Of a stretch of 64,000 bases of DNA, positions 56,801-64,000 are shown piece after piece. The translations under genes and the position numbers were made by a program. Under the pieces are notes generated by a model that had not been told where the DNA came from, did no database searches, and saw only the letters and a list, made by a program, of their open reading frames with translations. This DNA comes from Streptomyces sp. NBRC 110611 (GTDB lineage: Bacteria > Actinomycetota > Actinomycetes > Streptomycetales > Streptomycetaceae). The stretch lies in NCBI RefSeq assembly GCF_001590865.1, contig NZ_BBUY01000005.1, positions 124,001-188,000 of the forward strand. Reading direction: 5' to 3'. Every line of letters begins with the position of its first letter. Positions within the stretch are counted from its first letter, which is position 1.

Positions 56801-59800
56801 GATACCGGCGTCCTCGATGGCGGTCCACACCGTACGCAGCAGCAGCCGCTGCCGCGGGTCCATCCAGCGGGCCTCGCGCGGCGAGATCCCGAAGAACAGC
56901 GGGTCGAACTCGTCGATGGCGGGCATGAATCCGCCGCGGTTGACCCGGGTGCGGCCGGGGTGGCCGGCCGGGTCGCCGTAGGTCTCGCGCCAGTCCCAGC
57001 GGTCCTGCGGCACCTCGGAGATGAGGTCGCCGCCGCGCTCCAGGTTGGCCCAGAAGGCGTCCAGGTCGGGCGACTGCGGCAGGATCCCCGCCATACCGAC
57101 GATCACCACCGGGTCGGTGCCGCCGGCGGCCCCCGGCGCCACGGCCGGGGCCGCGGCCGGCTCCTGTGCGGGGGCGGACGGCTGGTCCGTCTCCGGCGTC
57201 CCGGGCGCGTCCGGGGCCGTCAGCTCCGCCGCGTGGTCCCGCCACAGCAGGGCGGTGAGCGCGTCGGGGGTGGCGGCTTCCAGGAACGTGTCGGGCGTGA
57301 CCGTCAGGCCGAACGCCTCACCCACCTGGTCGGCGAGCTTGATGAGGCTGAGCGAGTCCAGTCCGTGGTCGTGGAAGGTGGTGCCCGGGTCGAGTTCGGC
57401 ACCGGAGTACCCGGTGAGGCCGGAGAGCAGCTCCAGGACCCGGGCGGCGAGCCAGCCGGGCGGCGTCGACCGGTCCTGCTGCGGGCCGGCGGCCGACCCG
57501 CCGGGCAGCCGCGCCGGAGCCGCCGGCGAGGCCGGAGCCTGCGGGGCCGGGGCCTGCGGGGCCGGCTGCCGGGCCGCGATCCAGTAGCGCTCGCGCGCGA
57601 ACGGATAGGTGGGCAGCGTCATCGGACGCGGGCGCACCGGGTAGAGCGCGTCCCAGTCGAACTCCGTGCCGGCCGCCCAGCGCTCCGCCAGCCGCTCCAG
57701 CTCGTGCCGGGGCAGGGGCAGCGGACCCGGGACGGCCCGGGGCGCGGGCCGCAGCCAGGACTCGGCCCGTACGCTGCCCCGCCACAGGGCCGGGCCACGG
57801 TCGTCGCCGTCGGCGAACCGGCGGAGCATCCCGGCCAGTTCACCGGTGCTGGACGCGATCAGCGCCAGCCGCTCCCCCATCGCCTCGCGGCCCGCCTGCA
57901 GGGTCCAGGCCAGCCGGTCGAGGCCGGCCGGTTCCAGGGCGCCCCCGGCGGCCGTCCGCCCAGGGGCCGGTCCGGCGTCCGGTCCGGCCAGTACGGCCGC
58001 CACCTGACGCAGGGTCATCTCCTCGTGCAGATCCCCGGGACGTACCCGGTCGGGGTCGAGTCCGCGCCGCTCGGCGGCCTCGGCCACCAGCCGCAGGACC
58101 GCCATCAGGTCCAGGCCCAGATCGGCCAGCGGCTCGTCCGGACCGGCCCCCGACACACCCGCGAGTCCGGCGAGTTCGGCGGCCAGGGCGTCCACCGGCG
58201 CCGAGGGGCCGCCGGCGGCCGCCGCCGCTCCGCGGGTGAGATGGGCGCACAGGCCCGCGGCCGCCTCCCGCAGCCGGTCCTCGTCGCGCGCGGAGAGCAC
58301 GAACAGCCGCGGTGCGCCGTCCTCGTGGGCCGGTGCGGCCGGCGGCCCGGCGTACTCCTCGAGGATCAGATGGGCGTTGGCGCCGCCCGCGCCGAACGCG
58401 CTGATGCCGGCGCGCAGCGGCCCCCCGTCCGGCAGCGGCCGCCACTCGGCGCGCTCGCGCTGGAGCGCGAAGGGGACCCCCGCCCAGTCGATCTTGGGGT
58501 TGAGCCGCTCGGCGTGCAGGGACGGCGCCAGTTCGCGGTGGCGCATCTGCAGCAGCACCTTGGTGACGGCGGCGATACCGGCCGCCGACTCCAGATGGCC
58601 GATGGAGGACTTCAGCGAACCCAGCGCGATCCGTGGCGCGCCTGCCGGGCGGTCACCGAAGGCCCGTACCAGACCGGCCATTTCGGCCGGGTCGCCCAGC
58701 GCGGTGCCGGTGCCGTGCGCCTCGACGTAGGAGACGGTGCCCGGGTCGATGTCCGCGCGGCGCAGCGCGTCCGTCATCAGCGCGCCCTGCGCCACCGGGT
58801 TGGGCACGGCGAACCCGCCGGTCTTGCCGCCATGGTTGAGGGCGCTGCCCAGGATCACCCCGTGGATGCGGTCACCGTCGCGCTCGGCCAGCTCCAGCGG
58901 CTTGAGCAGGACGGCGCCGACGCCCTCGCCGGGCACCATCCCGTCGCCGTCCGCACCGAAGCTGCGGCAGCGGCCGTCGCTGGAGGTGAACCCGCCCACC
59001 GCGAGCTGGCCGTACTTGCGCGGGTGCACGGCGAGGTTGACCCCGCCGGCCAGCGCGTACTCCGCGTCGCCGAGGAGCAGCGCCTCGCAGGCGAGGTGGA
59101 GCGAGCTGAGCGAGGAGGAGCACATGGTGTCGACGGCCAGGCTGGGGCCCTGGAAGTCGAAGAGGTAGGAGACACGGTTGGCGATGGAGGAGTACCCCAT
59201 GCTGCCGGCCAGCCCGTCGGCCGTCTCGTAGAGCTGGTACTGGCCGTACATGACGCCCACGTACACCCCGACCCGGGCGCCGTGCAGCCGCCCGCGCGGG
59301 TAGCCGGCGTCCTCCAGGGCCTCCCACGCGGTCTGCAGGAACAGCCGCTCCTGCGGATCGGTCAGCTCCGCCTCGTTGCGGGACATCTGGAAGAACCGGG
59401 GGTCGAACTCGTCGACGCCGTCCACGAATCCGCCCCAGCGGCTGACCGGCGCGCCGTTCACCTCGGGGTGGTCACGCCAGTCCCAGCGCTCGGCGGGCAC
59501 CTCGCGCACGGCCTCACGGCCGGTGCGCAGGTTGTCCCAGAACTCCTCCAGGCCGCGGGCCATCGGGTAGCGGCCGGCCACTCCGATGATGGCGATCTTC
59601 TGCCAGTCCCCGGGCCGGCGGGCGGGCGCGGACGCGCGCGCCACGGCGATGGTACGGGACCGGGCGCCCTCCTGGTCCCGGCCGCGGTCCTGCTCCGGGC
59701 CGCGGTCCTGCTCCGGGAGCAGGGCGGCACGCAGCGCCTCGGCGTGCTCGGCGACGAGGTGGTCGACGAGCTGCCCGATGGTCGGGTACTCGAACAGCAG

Positions 59801-62800
59801 CGTCGCCGGCAACGAGCCGGCCACGGGGGTCAGCTCGTCGACGATCCGCGGCGTGGTGAGCGAGTCGATGCCGAAGTTCTCGAACGTCTCGTCGGGGAAG
59901 AGCCGGTCCTCGGGCACCTGGAGCACCTCGCGGAAGGCCCGCTTGACGTACCCCTCGACGGCGGTCCGCAGCGCCTCACCGTCCGCCGGCGCGGTGGCGG
60001 TCGCCGGTGCGTCCGCGGTCCGCCGCGGCGCGGGTGCGGAGGCCGGGGAGACCGCGGCGGCCGGAGAGACCACGGCGGCCGGGGAGGCCGGGGCGTCCGC
60101 GGAGTCCGTCCCGGTACCGCGGTCCGCGACGATCACGCACTGGGTGCTGCCGACATCGGCCGGCAGCGCCCGGCTCCGCGCGAAGCCGGCCATCCCCAGC
60201 ACCCGCTCCCAGCCGGCGCCGGACAGCAGCGGTGAGCCGGGCAGCCGCAGGTGCGCGTCGGTGTTGAGCCACCAGCCGTCGAGCAGGCCGAAGGTGAGGG
60301 TCGCGGTGATGACGTTCTGGCTGGCCTCGTTCAGGACGAGCCAGCCGCCCGGCGCCAGCAGGGACCTGACGTTGCCGAGGGTGGTGAGCAGGTCGTCCGT
60401 GGCGTGCAGGACGTTGGCCGCGACCACCACGTCGAAGCCGGCCGGCTCGAAGCCCTGGGCCGCGGGGTCGCGGCTCGCGTCGAGGGTGGCGAACTCCATG
60501 AACGGGTACTGCTCGGCGAACCGCTGCCGCCCGTGCTGGAGGAACGCCTTGGACAGGTCGGTGTAGACGTAGCGCACCGGTACACCGGCCGCGGCGATGG
60601 CGGGCAGCACGCTGCCGGTGGTACCGCCGGTACCGGCCCCCACCTCCAGGACGGCCAGCGGCCGGCCGGTGCCGCCGTCCCGGTGCCGCCGGTCCAGGAA
60701 GCGGCCGACGGCCGAGGCGACCAGCTCGTTGGCGCGGTCCACGACCGGGCTGCCCTTGTAGGCGCCTTCGACGAGCGCGGTGGAGCCGCCGGGGAACATC
60801 ACGTCGGTGGCCCGCACCTCCCCGCGCAGCACCGGGAACAGGCTGTGCATACAGGGCCGCAGCAGCCGGTCGAAGCGGTTGAGCGCCGTGGTCCGCTCGC
60901 ACAGCGCGATCAGGTCCCGCTCGGGGTCCTCGGCCACCCGCGGGCCGGCCGGGACCACGGTGCCGTCGGACTCCCGGCGCAGATGCCCGGCCACGGCCAG
61001 CACCCGCAGCAGCTCGGCGAAGAGCCGGCGCTGGGTGTCCCGTACGCCCAGCCCGCCGGCCAGCGCGTCCTCGGTCCAGCGCTCGGCATCGTCCAGGAAC
61101 ACCCCCTGCTCCCGGAAGAGCCGCCACAGCCAGTCCAGCATGATCCGGTCCAGGCGGTCGCTGTCGGCGGCGGGCAGCAGCAGGTCCGCGGCCGGCTCGG
61201 CGGCCAGCGCCTCGACGATGCCCCATGCCGCAGGCCCGCTCCCCGGTACCGGCATCGCTCCGGTCACCTGCCCTTCCTGTCCTGGGTGTGTGCCGGCCGC
61301 GGCCGCGGAGAAGTCCACACCGGCGCTCTCCAGCACCTGGCGGGTGGCCTTGGTGACCACGACCTGGGGCTCCGGGTGTCCCAGGACGTGCGCCACCGCC
61401 GCCATGCCTTCGGCCGGCTCGATCGAGAAGATGCCGTTGCGGGCCAGCCGCTCCCGGTAGCGGTCCTCGGCCACGATCCCGACGGTGCCCCAGAAACCCC
61501 AGTTGACGACCCGCACGGCGGCGTCCAGGCGGTCCTCCAGGAAGTGCGCGAAGGCGTCCTCGAAGGCGCTGCCCGCCGCGTAGTTGCTCTGCCCCGCGCT
61601 GCCCGACAGCGCCACGGCCGAGGAGAAGAACATCACGAAGTCCGGGCGCACCGGACGCACCGCGGCCAGCAGGGCCACACTGGTCCTGGTCTTGGCCTCC
61701 AGCGCCGCCCGGAACGTGGCCTCGTCCATGTTGGCCAGGCTCTGGTCGCGCAGCACGATCGTGGAGTGGAAGACGCCGTGCAGCACACCGTGCTCCTGCG
61801 TGCAGCGGCGCACCACGCGCTCCAGTTCACCGGGGTCACCGGCGTCGGCACGCTCGTAGCGCACCAGCCGGCCGTCCGGGTCGATCGCCGCCAGGCGCGC
61901 CCGGCGCCGCTCGTCCAGGGCGCTGCGGCCCACCAGGACGACCCGCGCCCCGTACTCCCGCACCAGCCACGCGGTGACCTCCAGGCCGATGCCGCCGGCC
62001 CCGCCCAGGATCAGGTAGACCCCCTCGCGGCGGATCCGGTCCGTACCGGCCGGAGCCGGTGCCACCGGGACGAGCTTCCTGCGGTGCACCGCACCCGCGC
62101 GCAGCGCCAGCGGACCGCCGGCCCCGGCCGCGGTGCCGGCGGCCACCAGACGGGTCAGCGCGGCGGCCGTGGTACGCACCGCGTCGCCGCTCGCGCGGTC
62201 CAGTACGGACACCTCCCAGCGCGGGTACTCCTGGGCCAGCGACAGGGCCAGGCCGTGCAGGCTGCCCGCGAACGGGTTGCCCACCGGCTCGCCCAGCACC
62301 CCGCAGACGTCCTCGGTCACCACGGCCAGCCGCACCGCATGTGCCGAAGCACCGCGCGCGAGCAGCGACTTGACCAGGCGGAAGAGGGCCAGCACACCGC
62401 GCTCCTGGCTGTCCTCCAGGGCTCCGGCGTCGTGGTGGCGCTCGCCGGGCCGCGCGGACCCGGAGAGGAAGTACACCGTGCCGGGCAGCGCCGCAGCCGA
62501 CGCCGTCGACCCGGCGTCCGCCGCGGCCACCACGACCGGCCGGCCGCCCACCTCGGCGGCGAGCTCCGCGGCCAGCTGTTCGCTGCCCTCGTCGTGCACG
62601 ATCCAGGTCTCGCCGGCCGGGCGGGAGCGGGCCGGGTCCGCCGGGGCCGCCTCGGCCGCGGCGGCCGCCACGGCGGTCCAGCGCGGCGCGAAGAGCAGCC
62701 CGTCCAGCGCGGCGGTGCCGGTGCCGCCGGTGGCCGGGGCCCGGGTGTCCGCGGTGTTCACGGTGTCCGCGGTGGCTGCGGCGTTCGCGGTGACCGCGGT

Positions 62801-64000
62801 GGCCGGGGCCTCCGCGGCCGCGCCGGGCGCGGGCCGCAGTGCGAGGTCACGCAGCTGTACGCAGACCCGGCCCGCGTCGTCGAGGAGGTCGATGTCGTAG
62901 CGGTCGGTGCCGCGGGCCCGTACGTGGGCGTAGGCCTGCCGGCCCAGGGGGTGCCGGACCTCCACGGACTCGACCGCGTACGGCACCATCGCCGGGCCGG
63001 CCGCGCGGTCGCGGAGCACGGCGAAGGTGTGCAGCGCGCCGTCCAGCAGCGCCGGGTGCAGCAGGCAGTCCTCAAGCGCGGGGCCGGTGGCCTCGACGGC
63101 GGTGAGACGGGTGAGCGCCTCGCCGTCGCCGGCCGCGATCCACTCCACCGCGCGCAGCGCGGGGCCGTAGCCGAGCCCGGCCGCCTCGAACTCCTCGTAC
63201 AGCCAGGCGCCTTGGTACTGCTGGGCGCAACGGGTGCGGATCTGCTCGATCCCGTCCCGGCCGGCCGGCTCCGCGGGGCCGGCCGCCGGCAGCGGTTCCA
63301 CCGTGCCCTGGGACAGGACGGCGGTCTCCGTGCCCTCCCCGGCGGTCAGTTCGAACGCGAGGCCGCGCTCGGTGCGGCGCAGCGACAGCCAGGCCTCGCG
63401 CGGCTGCCCGGTCACCGTCAGCGGGCGCAGCCAGCGCACCCGGCGCAGTGCGCAGGGCTCGCCCAGGCCCGCCTCCCGGGCGGCGGCGCGGGCCATCTCC
63501 AGGACGGCGACGCCGGGCAGCAGGTGGACGCCGCCCACCTGGTGGTCCCGGATGAGGGTGTGCCCGGGGCCGAAGGACGTGGTGAAGGCGAGCGCGCCGT
63601 CCAGGGAGCGCGCGGGGTCGACCCGGTCGAGCAGCGGATGGCCAAAGCCGCCCGCCGCCGGGCCGCCGGGGCCGGTGCCGTCCGGGCCGTCGGAGCCACT
63701 GCCCCCGCCCGGGCCGCCGGTACGGCGGTGGGCCGGGGCATCGCCGTCGGTGATCCAGCAGCGCATCCGCTCGAAGGGGTAGCCCGGCAGCGGGATGCGG
63801 TCCGGGGTCGCGGCGCGCAGCAGCCGCCATTCGGGGGCGCCGCCGCGTACCCACAGCCCGGCGACGGCGACCGGGTCGCGCCGCTCGACGGCCGCCCGGA
63901 CCTCGTCCGGGGTGACCCGGGTGCCGCGGTCGCGCGACGCACCGCGCACGCTCCCCAGAAACGCCCCGTCGGGCACCGTCCCGTCCTCGGCGAACGCGCC
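47888..64000 (-). CDS. PKS-A: trans-AT polyketide synthase, N-terminus beyond window
   Basis: More than 5370 residues are visible; the frame runs on past 64,000. From the window edge: tail of a KS linker, DH (about 63,660-62,790, [10 protein letters not shown]), KR (Rossmann GGAGGIG near 62,010), C-methyltransferase ([11 protein letters not shown] near 60,640) and ACP (FGIDSLTT near 59,865). Next come KSa (59,600-58,340, TMCSSSL), a carrier-like insert (58,010-58,200) and ACP (HGLDSLSL near 57,360). Then KSb (57,120-55,800), KR (near 54,490) and ACP (YGLDSFGL near 53,505). Then KSc (53,205-51,930), KR (near 50,615) and ACP (FGVDSIMI near 49,625). After a Glu/Pro repeat linker comes KSd (49,350-48,110), which ends the protein. 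All four KS keep Cys and both His. There is no AT anywhere, so loading is in trans. The terminal KSd pairs with the DH that opens PKS-B. Confidence 0.93.
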   Translation of the reverse strand, partial: GAFAEDGTVPDGAFLGSVRGASRDRGTRVTPDEVRAAVERRDPVAVAGLWVRGGAPEWRLLRAATPDRIPLPGYPFERMRCWITDGDAPAHRRTGGPGGGSGSDGPDGTGPGGPAAGGFGHPLLDRVDPARSLDGALAFTTSFGPGHTLIRDHQVGGVHLLPGVAVLEMARAAAREAGLGEPCALRRVRWLRPLTVTGQPREAWLSLRRTERGLAFELTAGEGTETAVLSQGTVEPLPAAGPAEPAGRDGIEQIRTRCAQQYQGAWLYEEFEAAGLGYGPALRAVEWIAAGDGEALTRLTAVEATGPALEDCLLHPALLDGALHTFAVLRDRAAGPAMVPYAVESVEVRHPLGRQAYAHVRARGTDRYDIDLLDDAGRVCVQLRDLALRPAPGAAAEAPATAVTANAAATADTVNTADTRAPATGGTGTAALDGLLFAPRWTAVAAAAAEAAPADPARSRPAGETWIVHDEGSEQLAAELAAEVGGRPVVVAAADAGSTASAAALPGTVYFLSGSARPGERHHDAGALEDSQERGVLALFRLVKSLLARGASAHAVRLAVVTEDVCGVLGEPVGNPFAGSLHGLALSLAQEYPRWEVSVLDRASGDAVRTTAAALTRLVAAGTAAGAGGPLALRAGAVHRRKLVPVAPAPAGTDRIRREGVYLILGGAGGIGLEVTAWLVREYGARVVLVGRSALDERRRARLAAIDPDGRLVRYERADAGDPGELERVVRRCTQEHGVLHGVFHSTIVLRDQSLANMDEATFRAALEAKTRTSVALLAAVRPVRPDFVMFFSSAVALSGSAGQSNYAAGSAFEDAFAHFLEDRLDAAVRVVNWGFWGTVGIVAEDRYRERLARNGIFSIEPAEGMAAVAHVLGHPEPQVVVTKATRQVLESAGVDFSAAAAGTHPGQEGQVTGAMPVPGSGPAAWGIVEALAAEPAADLLLPAADSDRLDRIMLDWLWRLFREQGVFLDDAERWTEDALAGGLGVRDTQRRLFAELLRVLAVAGHLRRESDGTVVPAGPRVAEDPERDLIALCERTTALNRFDRLLRPCMHSLFPVLRGEVRATDVMFPGGSTALVEGAYKGSPVVDRANELVASAVGRFLDRRHRDGGTGRPLAVLEVGAGTGGTTGSVLPAIAAAGVPVRYVYTDLSKAFLQHGRQRFAEQYPFMEFATLDASRDPAAQGFEPAGFDVVVAANVLHATDDLLTTLGNVRSLLAPGGWLVLNEASQNVITATLTFGLLDGWWLNTDAHLRLPGSPLLSGAGWERVLGMAGFARSRALPADVGSTQCVIVADRGTGTDSADAPASPAAVVSPAAAVSPASAPAPRRTADAPATATAPADGEALRTAVEGYVKRAFREVLQVPEDRLFPDETFENFGIDSLTTPRIVDELTPVAGSLPATLLFEYPTIGQLVDHLVAEHAEALRAALLPEQDRGPEQDRGRDQEGARSRTIAVARASAPARRPGDWQKIAIIGVAGRYPMARGLEEFWDNLRTGREAVREVPAERWDWRDHPEVNGAPVSRWGGFVDGVDEFDPRFFQMSRNEAELTDPQERLFLQTAWEALEDAGYPRGRLHGARVGVYVGVMYGQYQLYETADGLAGSMGYSSIANRVSYLFDFQGPSLAVDTMCSSSLSSLHLACEALLLGDAEYALAGGVNLAVHPRKYGQLAVGGFTSSDGRCRSFGADGDGMVPGEGVGAVLLKPLELAERDGDRIHGVILGSALNHGGKTGGFAVPNPVAQGALMTDALRRADIDPGTVSYVEAHGTGTALGDPAEMAGLVRAFGDRPAGAPRIALGSLKSSIGHLESAAGIAAVTKVLLQMRHRELAPSLHAERLNPKIDWAGVPFALQRERAEWRPLPDGGPLRAGISAFGAGGANAHLILEEYAGPPAAPAHEDGAPRLFVLSARDEDRLREAAAGLCAHLTRGAAAAAGGPSAPVDALAAELAGLAGVSGAGPDEPLADLGLDLMAVLRLVAEAAERRGLDPDRVRPGDLHEEMTLRQVAAVLAGPDAGPAPGRTAAGGALEPAGLDRLAWTLQAGREAMGERLALIASSTGELAGMLRRFADGDDRGPALWRGSVRAESWLRPAPRAVPGPLPLPRHELERLAERWAAGTEFDWDALYPVRPRPMTLPTYPFARERYWIAARQPAPQAPAPQAPASPAAPARLPGGSAAGPQQDRSTPPGWLAARVLELLSGLTGYSGAELDPGTTFHDHGLDSLSLIKLADQVGEAFGLTVTPDTFLEAATPDALTALLWRDHAAELTAPDAPGTPETDQPSAPAQEPAAAPAVAPGAAGGTDPVVIVGMAGILPQSPDLDAFWANLERGGDLISEVPQDRWDWRETYGDPAGHPGRTRVNRGGFMPAIDEFDPLFFGISPREARWMDPRQRLLLRTVWTAIEDAGIDPGSLAGTRTGLFVGVGASEYAELIQRSGARTDAYASTGLAPSMLANRISYHLDLRGPSEPVDTACSSSLVALHRAAEALELGHCDTVIAGGVSVMLSPVTFSSLERAGMLSPDGVGRAFGKDANGYVRGEGVGAVVLKRLSTALADGNPIHAVVRGTAVGHGGRANSLTAPNPTAQAEVIVAAHEKAGVDPRTIGYIETHGTGTVIGDPAEVNGLRQAFAELYDRRGLPAPERPHCGLAALKNTIGHLEPAAGVSALLRAVLSMRHGRTPANPNVQELNGYLKLAGSPFHVLGEARDWPRPAGPDGRDLPRRVGISAFGYGGVNTHVVLEEYMADEPPAGAGRDAAAEAGPAAEAGPAAAQAGPGADPVLFTLSARDPERLRAYARAFVAGDAPHWTGDLTGTAYTLQAGRADFPERLAFVAHDGAEARDRLAGWLAGRPEDVRAVRTGRVERGAVPPVPAAGETSLDAIGDAWVRGAAVDWRRLYRSVPRRRSLPTYPFAAERHWFPTGERAAGADGTALAAVPDPAPALAADVLLFGTEWRHAPVPAAGDRDGGTLLALCADDALAARLPGDPVVVRPGARFRELDGRTYEVRPDSPEDHVRLAGALRAAGLRITRVAHLWPLGPVPGVAGEGAPPGSLSERLAHGPEALFLLLKAFGAAGTAALARIQVAVREDGPDGALALAEAWGGFAGSLRAITPGTAFSVIRFTGPHDTPALLAELAAAHVDAAVVRHDAGERRTQHQRELTPAELAGSGEAVTFRQDGVYLLTGGMGGLGRHLARTLAVRHRARLALVGRSPLDAAKEAWLRELRELGAQADYFQGDAADAARMAEVVAAVRTRWGALHGICHLAGTVSERPLADKDLTELRAQLRVRTEGTLALDAATGDERLDLFLLYASTAGHLGDYGLVDYGFGARFLDGFAAERAARRAVGERHGVTVAVDWPMWREGGMHVQEDDEARYLATTGFRYLESAEGERVLDLALSSGRSRLMAVPGDPERVRAHVLAAEGGERGRPQGHERAAAPAGPSVTAPTGTATAGTAPAGTAPAVAGAARPAVHGAQLEAACARELRGILATVLDMPAGALEADAGFGEYGLDSFGLKTLSHELGERYGIDVPTTALFSANTITKLAAHLVAEFAEDLRRVHAPAPVPPPAPQHGPVAAPASAAAPAPRTGTAPAAGGRERDRHGAEEPEPIAVIGMSGRFPGAPDLDAYWDNLAQGRDLITEAPAERWDWRELADRFPGTPRWGGFLDDVDRFDPLFFKISPLEAEVMDPQHRLFLEESWKALEDAGCRADQLAGRGVCVFVGTQFTDYESMVLGGEGTEPNAYSGAGLARTMLANRLSYLLDLRGPSESIDTACSSSLVALHRAVRSLRDGESELAIAGGVSLVLSPQTIVSGHQLGVLAPDGRCKAMDSGANGYVKGEGVAALVLKPLSRALADGDRVHGVIRGSAVNHGGHATSLTAPNPSAQADLLVTAYRDAAVPVETVSYVEMHGTGTELGDPVEVDAIQQAYRRLAGEAPGTEVGLGTVKSNIGHLEPAAGVAGVVKVLLAMRHRRLPATLHVQRLNPLIRLDGSRFAPVLEARDWRPADAAGDPLPLRAGVSSFGFGGVNAHVVLEEAPATAPGRPAADGADGGRQLFVLSARTPERLRAYAARTADFLGRGPAASLAELAHTARVGRVPMASRLAVVAGTHDELRAALGRFAEQGAPASAGALFTGSDAAADGRHDWLAEPEGRQYLDRILRDGDLEQVARLWVAGAEVDWTALSATGHGGAAPRRTTLPTYPFARDRHWLGGEQPRPSTTAQAQAQAPAPAPAPAVARPAPGDGELLLAKAWRPDDERATAGERAAGAGGTALPGPVLVLANPANEALARGLFGPDAVVVVLDEEQDAAADEGARLAGRLTADDVRIAAVVDLVDVSPRPCDRVRESWARIVLAQELVARHRTTGLCYLHFTQGLTAFRAERPSLRGAAFAGLVRMLPAEYRGMTARTVDVDAYALTTGRLRELVARELAASGTYTEACVREGVRYLPHLEQAPEPGADGPADWRAGLSGRPVLITGGTGALGRAVAADLVARGADRLVLMGRRPLPARDRWEALCADPGTDPETAARLRDLLALDRPGVRIDVVDGRLDDAGRLRSTLAAVRAEHGPLAGVVHCAGLGLTANPAFVGKRVEEMRTVLEPKVAGLQELAEACAEDPLRFFVLCSSVSGEAPVLGAGISDYALANSFMDRYAEYQAAVGRTCFRSLQWPSWRSMGMPEVTTDAYRGLGLRTLPTEAGLALLHRAMAVPGRPVLLPCVVDTAAFDPDRVLRVPERAGRPAPAPAAASGPVPSAETGRTAAPRAGDAGDAADAALCARLTEVFAGQLRLDAAALDADVNFADFGVDSIMIAQLLAGVERAVGVTVEPSAFLEHPTLRRLATHLREQGAVAENTSRSQPEPEPQFEPEPQPEPEPEPEPEPVAVPQSRPEPEPEPAPAGRIAVIGLACHFPGAPDQDAFWRNLASGTSSVTEVPASRWDAGRYYSPRHEPGRTISKWGGFLDAIEDFDPEHFRMDEASAPQVDPLVRQFLEVSAECLADAGYRPDEVAGRRVGVFAGARTANFGSYHAAAGKDSISGLAQNFITAHVAHYLDLRGPNAVVDSACSSSLLSVHLAAQSLRAGECELALAGGVEILLDQVPFVGMSQGRALSPTGRCHTFDERADGIVLGEGAGVLLLKRLDDALRDGDRVYAVIDGSAVNNDGRTMGITTPNPDAQRDVIARALSAAGVSAAEISYVEAHGTGTMIGDPMELKALTEVFRRTTDESGYCGVGSVKTNIGHLLSAAGIAGLIKVILAVRHGQLPPTLNCGTVNPRFRFETSPLYPVRELRDWPGRGGVRRAGVSSFGFGGTNAHMIVSDLDPALRDRHPVRRTALDPVRYRRRRYWFPQPAPEHDGAGPAGERPAGHGPLPDADDAPHQSTPFLELRF
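49365..49490 (-). repeat. Glu-Pro repeat linker in PKS-A
   Basis: About 40 codons between the last ACP and KSd are dominated by alternating Glu and Pro ([10 protein letters not shown] with a few Gln, Phe and Val), encoded by reiterated ctcggg/ctccgg hexamers. It is a stiff, charged tether before the terminal split-module KS. It is much longer and more regular than the other ACP-KS linkers of this protein. Confidence 0.85.

Noticed and set aside
52961..60235. Long plus-strand open frame opposite PKS-A
   Set aside because: Antisense shadow; the minus frame carries KS, KR, MT and ACP motifs in the right order.

Overview
The window is high-GC actinomycete DNA, most likely from Streptomyces or a close relative. 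The evidence is the gene order and protein sequences of the ribosomal region, GTG/TTG starts, and extreme third-position GC bias. It has two halves that meet near position 18,900.

Positions 1-18,565 are core genome. After the 3' part of an unrecognised plus-strand gene come 32 minus-strand genes. In transcription order they are the S10 operon (rpsJ-rplC-rplD-rplW-rplB-rpsS-rplV-rpsC-rplP-rpmC-rpsQ), the spc operon (rplN-rplX-rplE-rpsN-rpsH-rplF-rplR-rpsE-rpmD-rplO-secY-adk-map-infA-rpmJ) and the alpha operon (rpsM-rpsK-rpsD-rpoA-rplQ-truA). Many starts overlap the preceding stop (TGATG or TAATG). Several gaps hold strong hairpins: rpsQ-rplN, rplO-secY, adk-map, rpsD-rpoA and rpsN-rpsH. The rplQ-rpoA gap carries a hairpin-bearing intergenic repeat. 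rpsD lies between rpsK and rpoA and encodes a four-cysteine (zinc-type) S4.

Positions 18,566-19,023 hold the S10 leader and a pair of 44-bp direct repeats. Beyond them, to the window edge, is a type I polyketide cluster that takes the place of the str operon genes (rpsL-rpsG-fusA-tuf). Two arms converge at 27.7 kb. The plus arm encodes a free-standing acyltransferase, a SAM methyltransferase, an acyl hydrolase-AT-enoyl reductase fusion and a P450. The minus arm encodes three giant PKS proteins followed by an amidase, a membrane O-acyltransferase and a P450. A third P450 is divergent from the AT gene.

The assembly line is a trans-AT/cis-AT chimera. PKS-A (partial at the window edge) and the first half of PKS-B are of trans-AT type, with no AT, split modules and a C-methyltransferase. 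The second half of PKS-B and all of PKS-C are of cis-AT type. PKS-C has two AT-like regions, both without the catalytic serine. Its last module is a shrunken KS-AT-partial KR in which the KS cysteine is lost and there is no ACP. Extender units must therefore come in trans, from the fusion protein's second AT and possibly from the free-standing AT, which itself looks like an AT cut out of a cis-AT PKS. The last three working modules each carry DH and KR, so I predict a chain ending in a conjugated triene. No thioesterase, pathway regulator or export gene is visible in the window.
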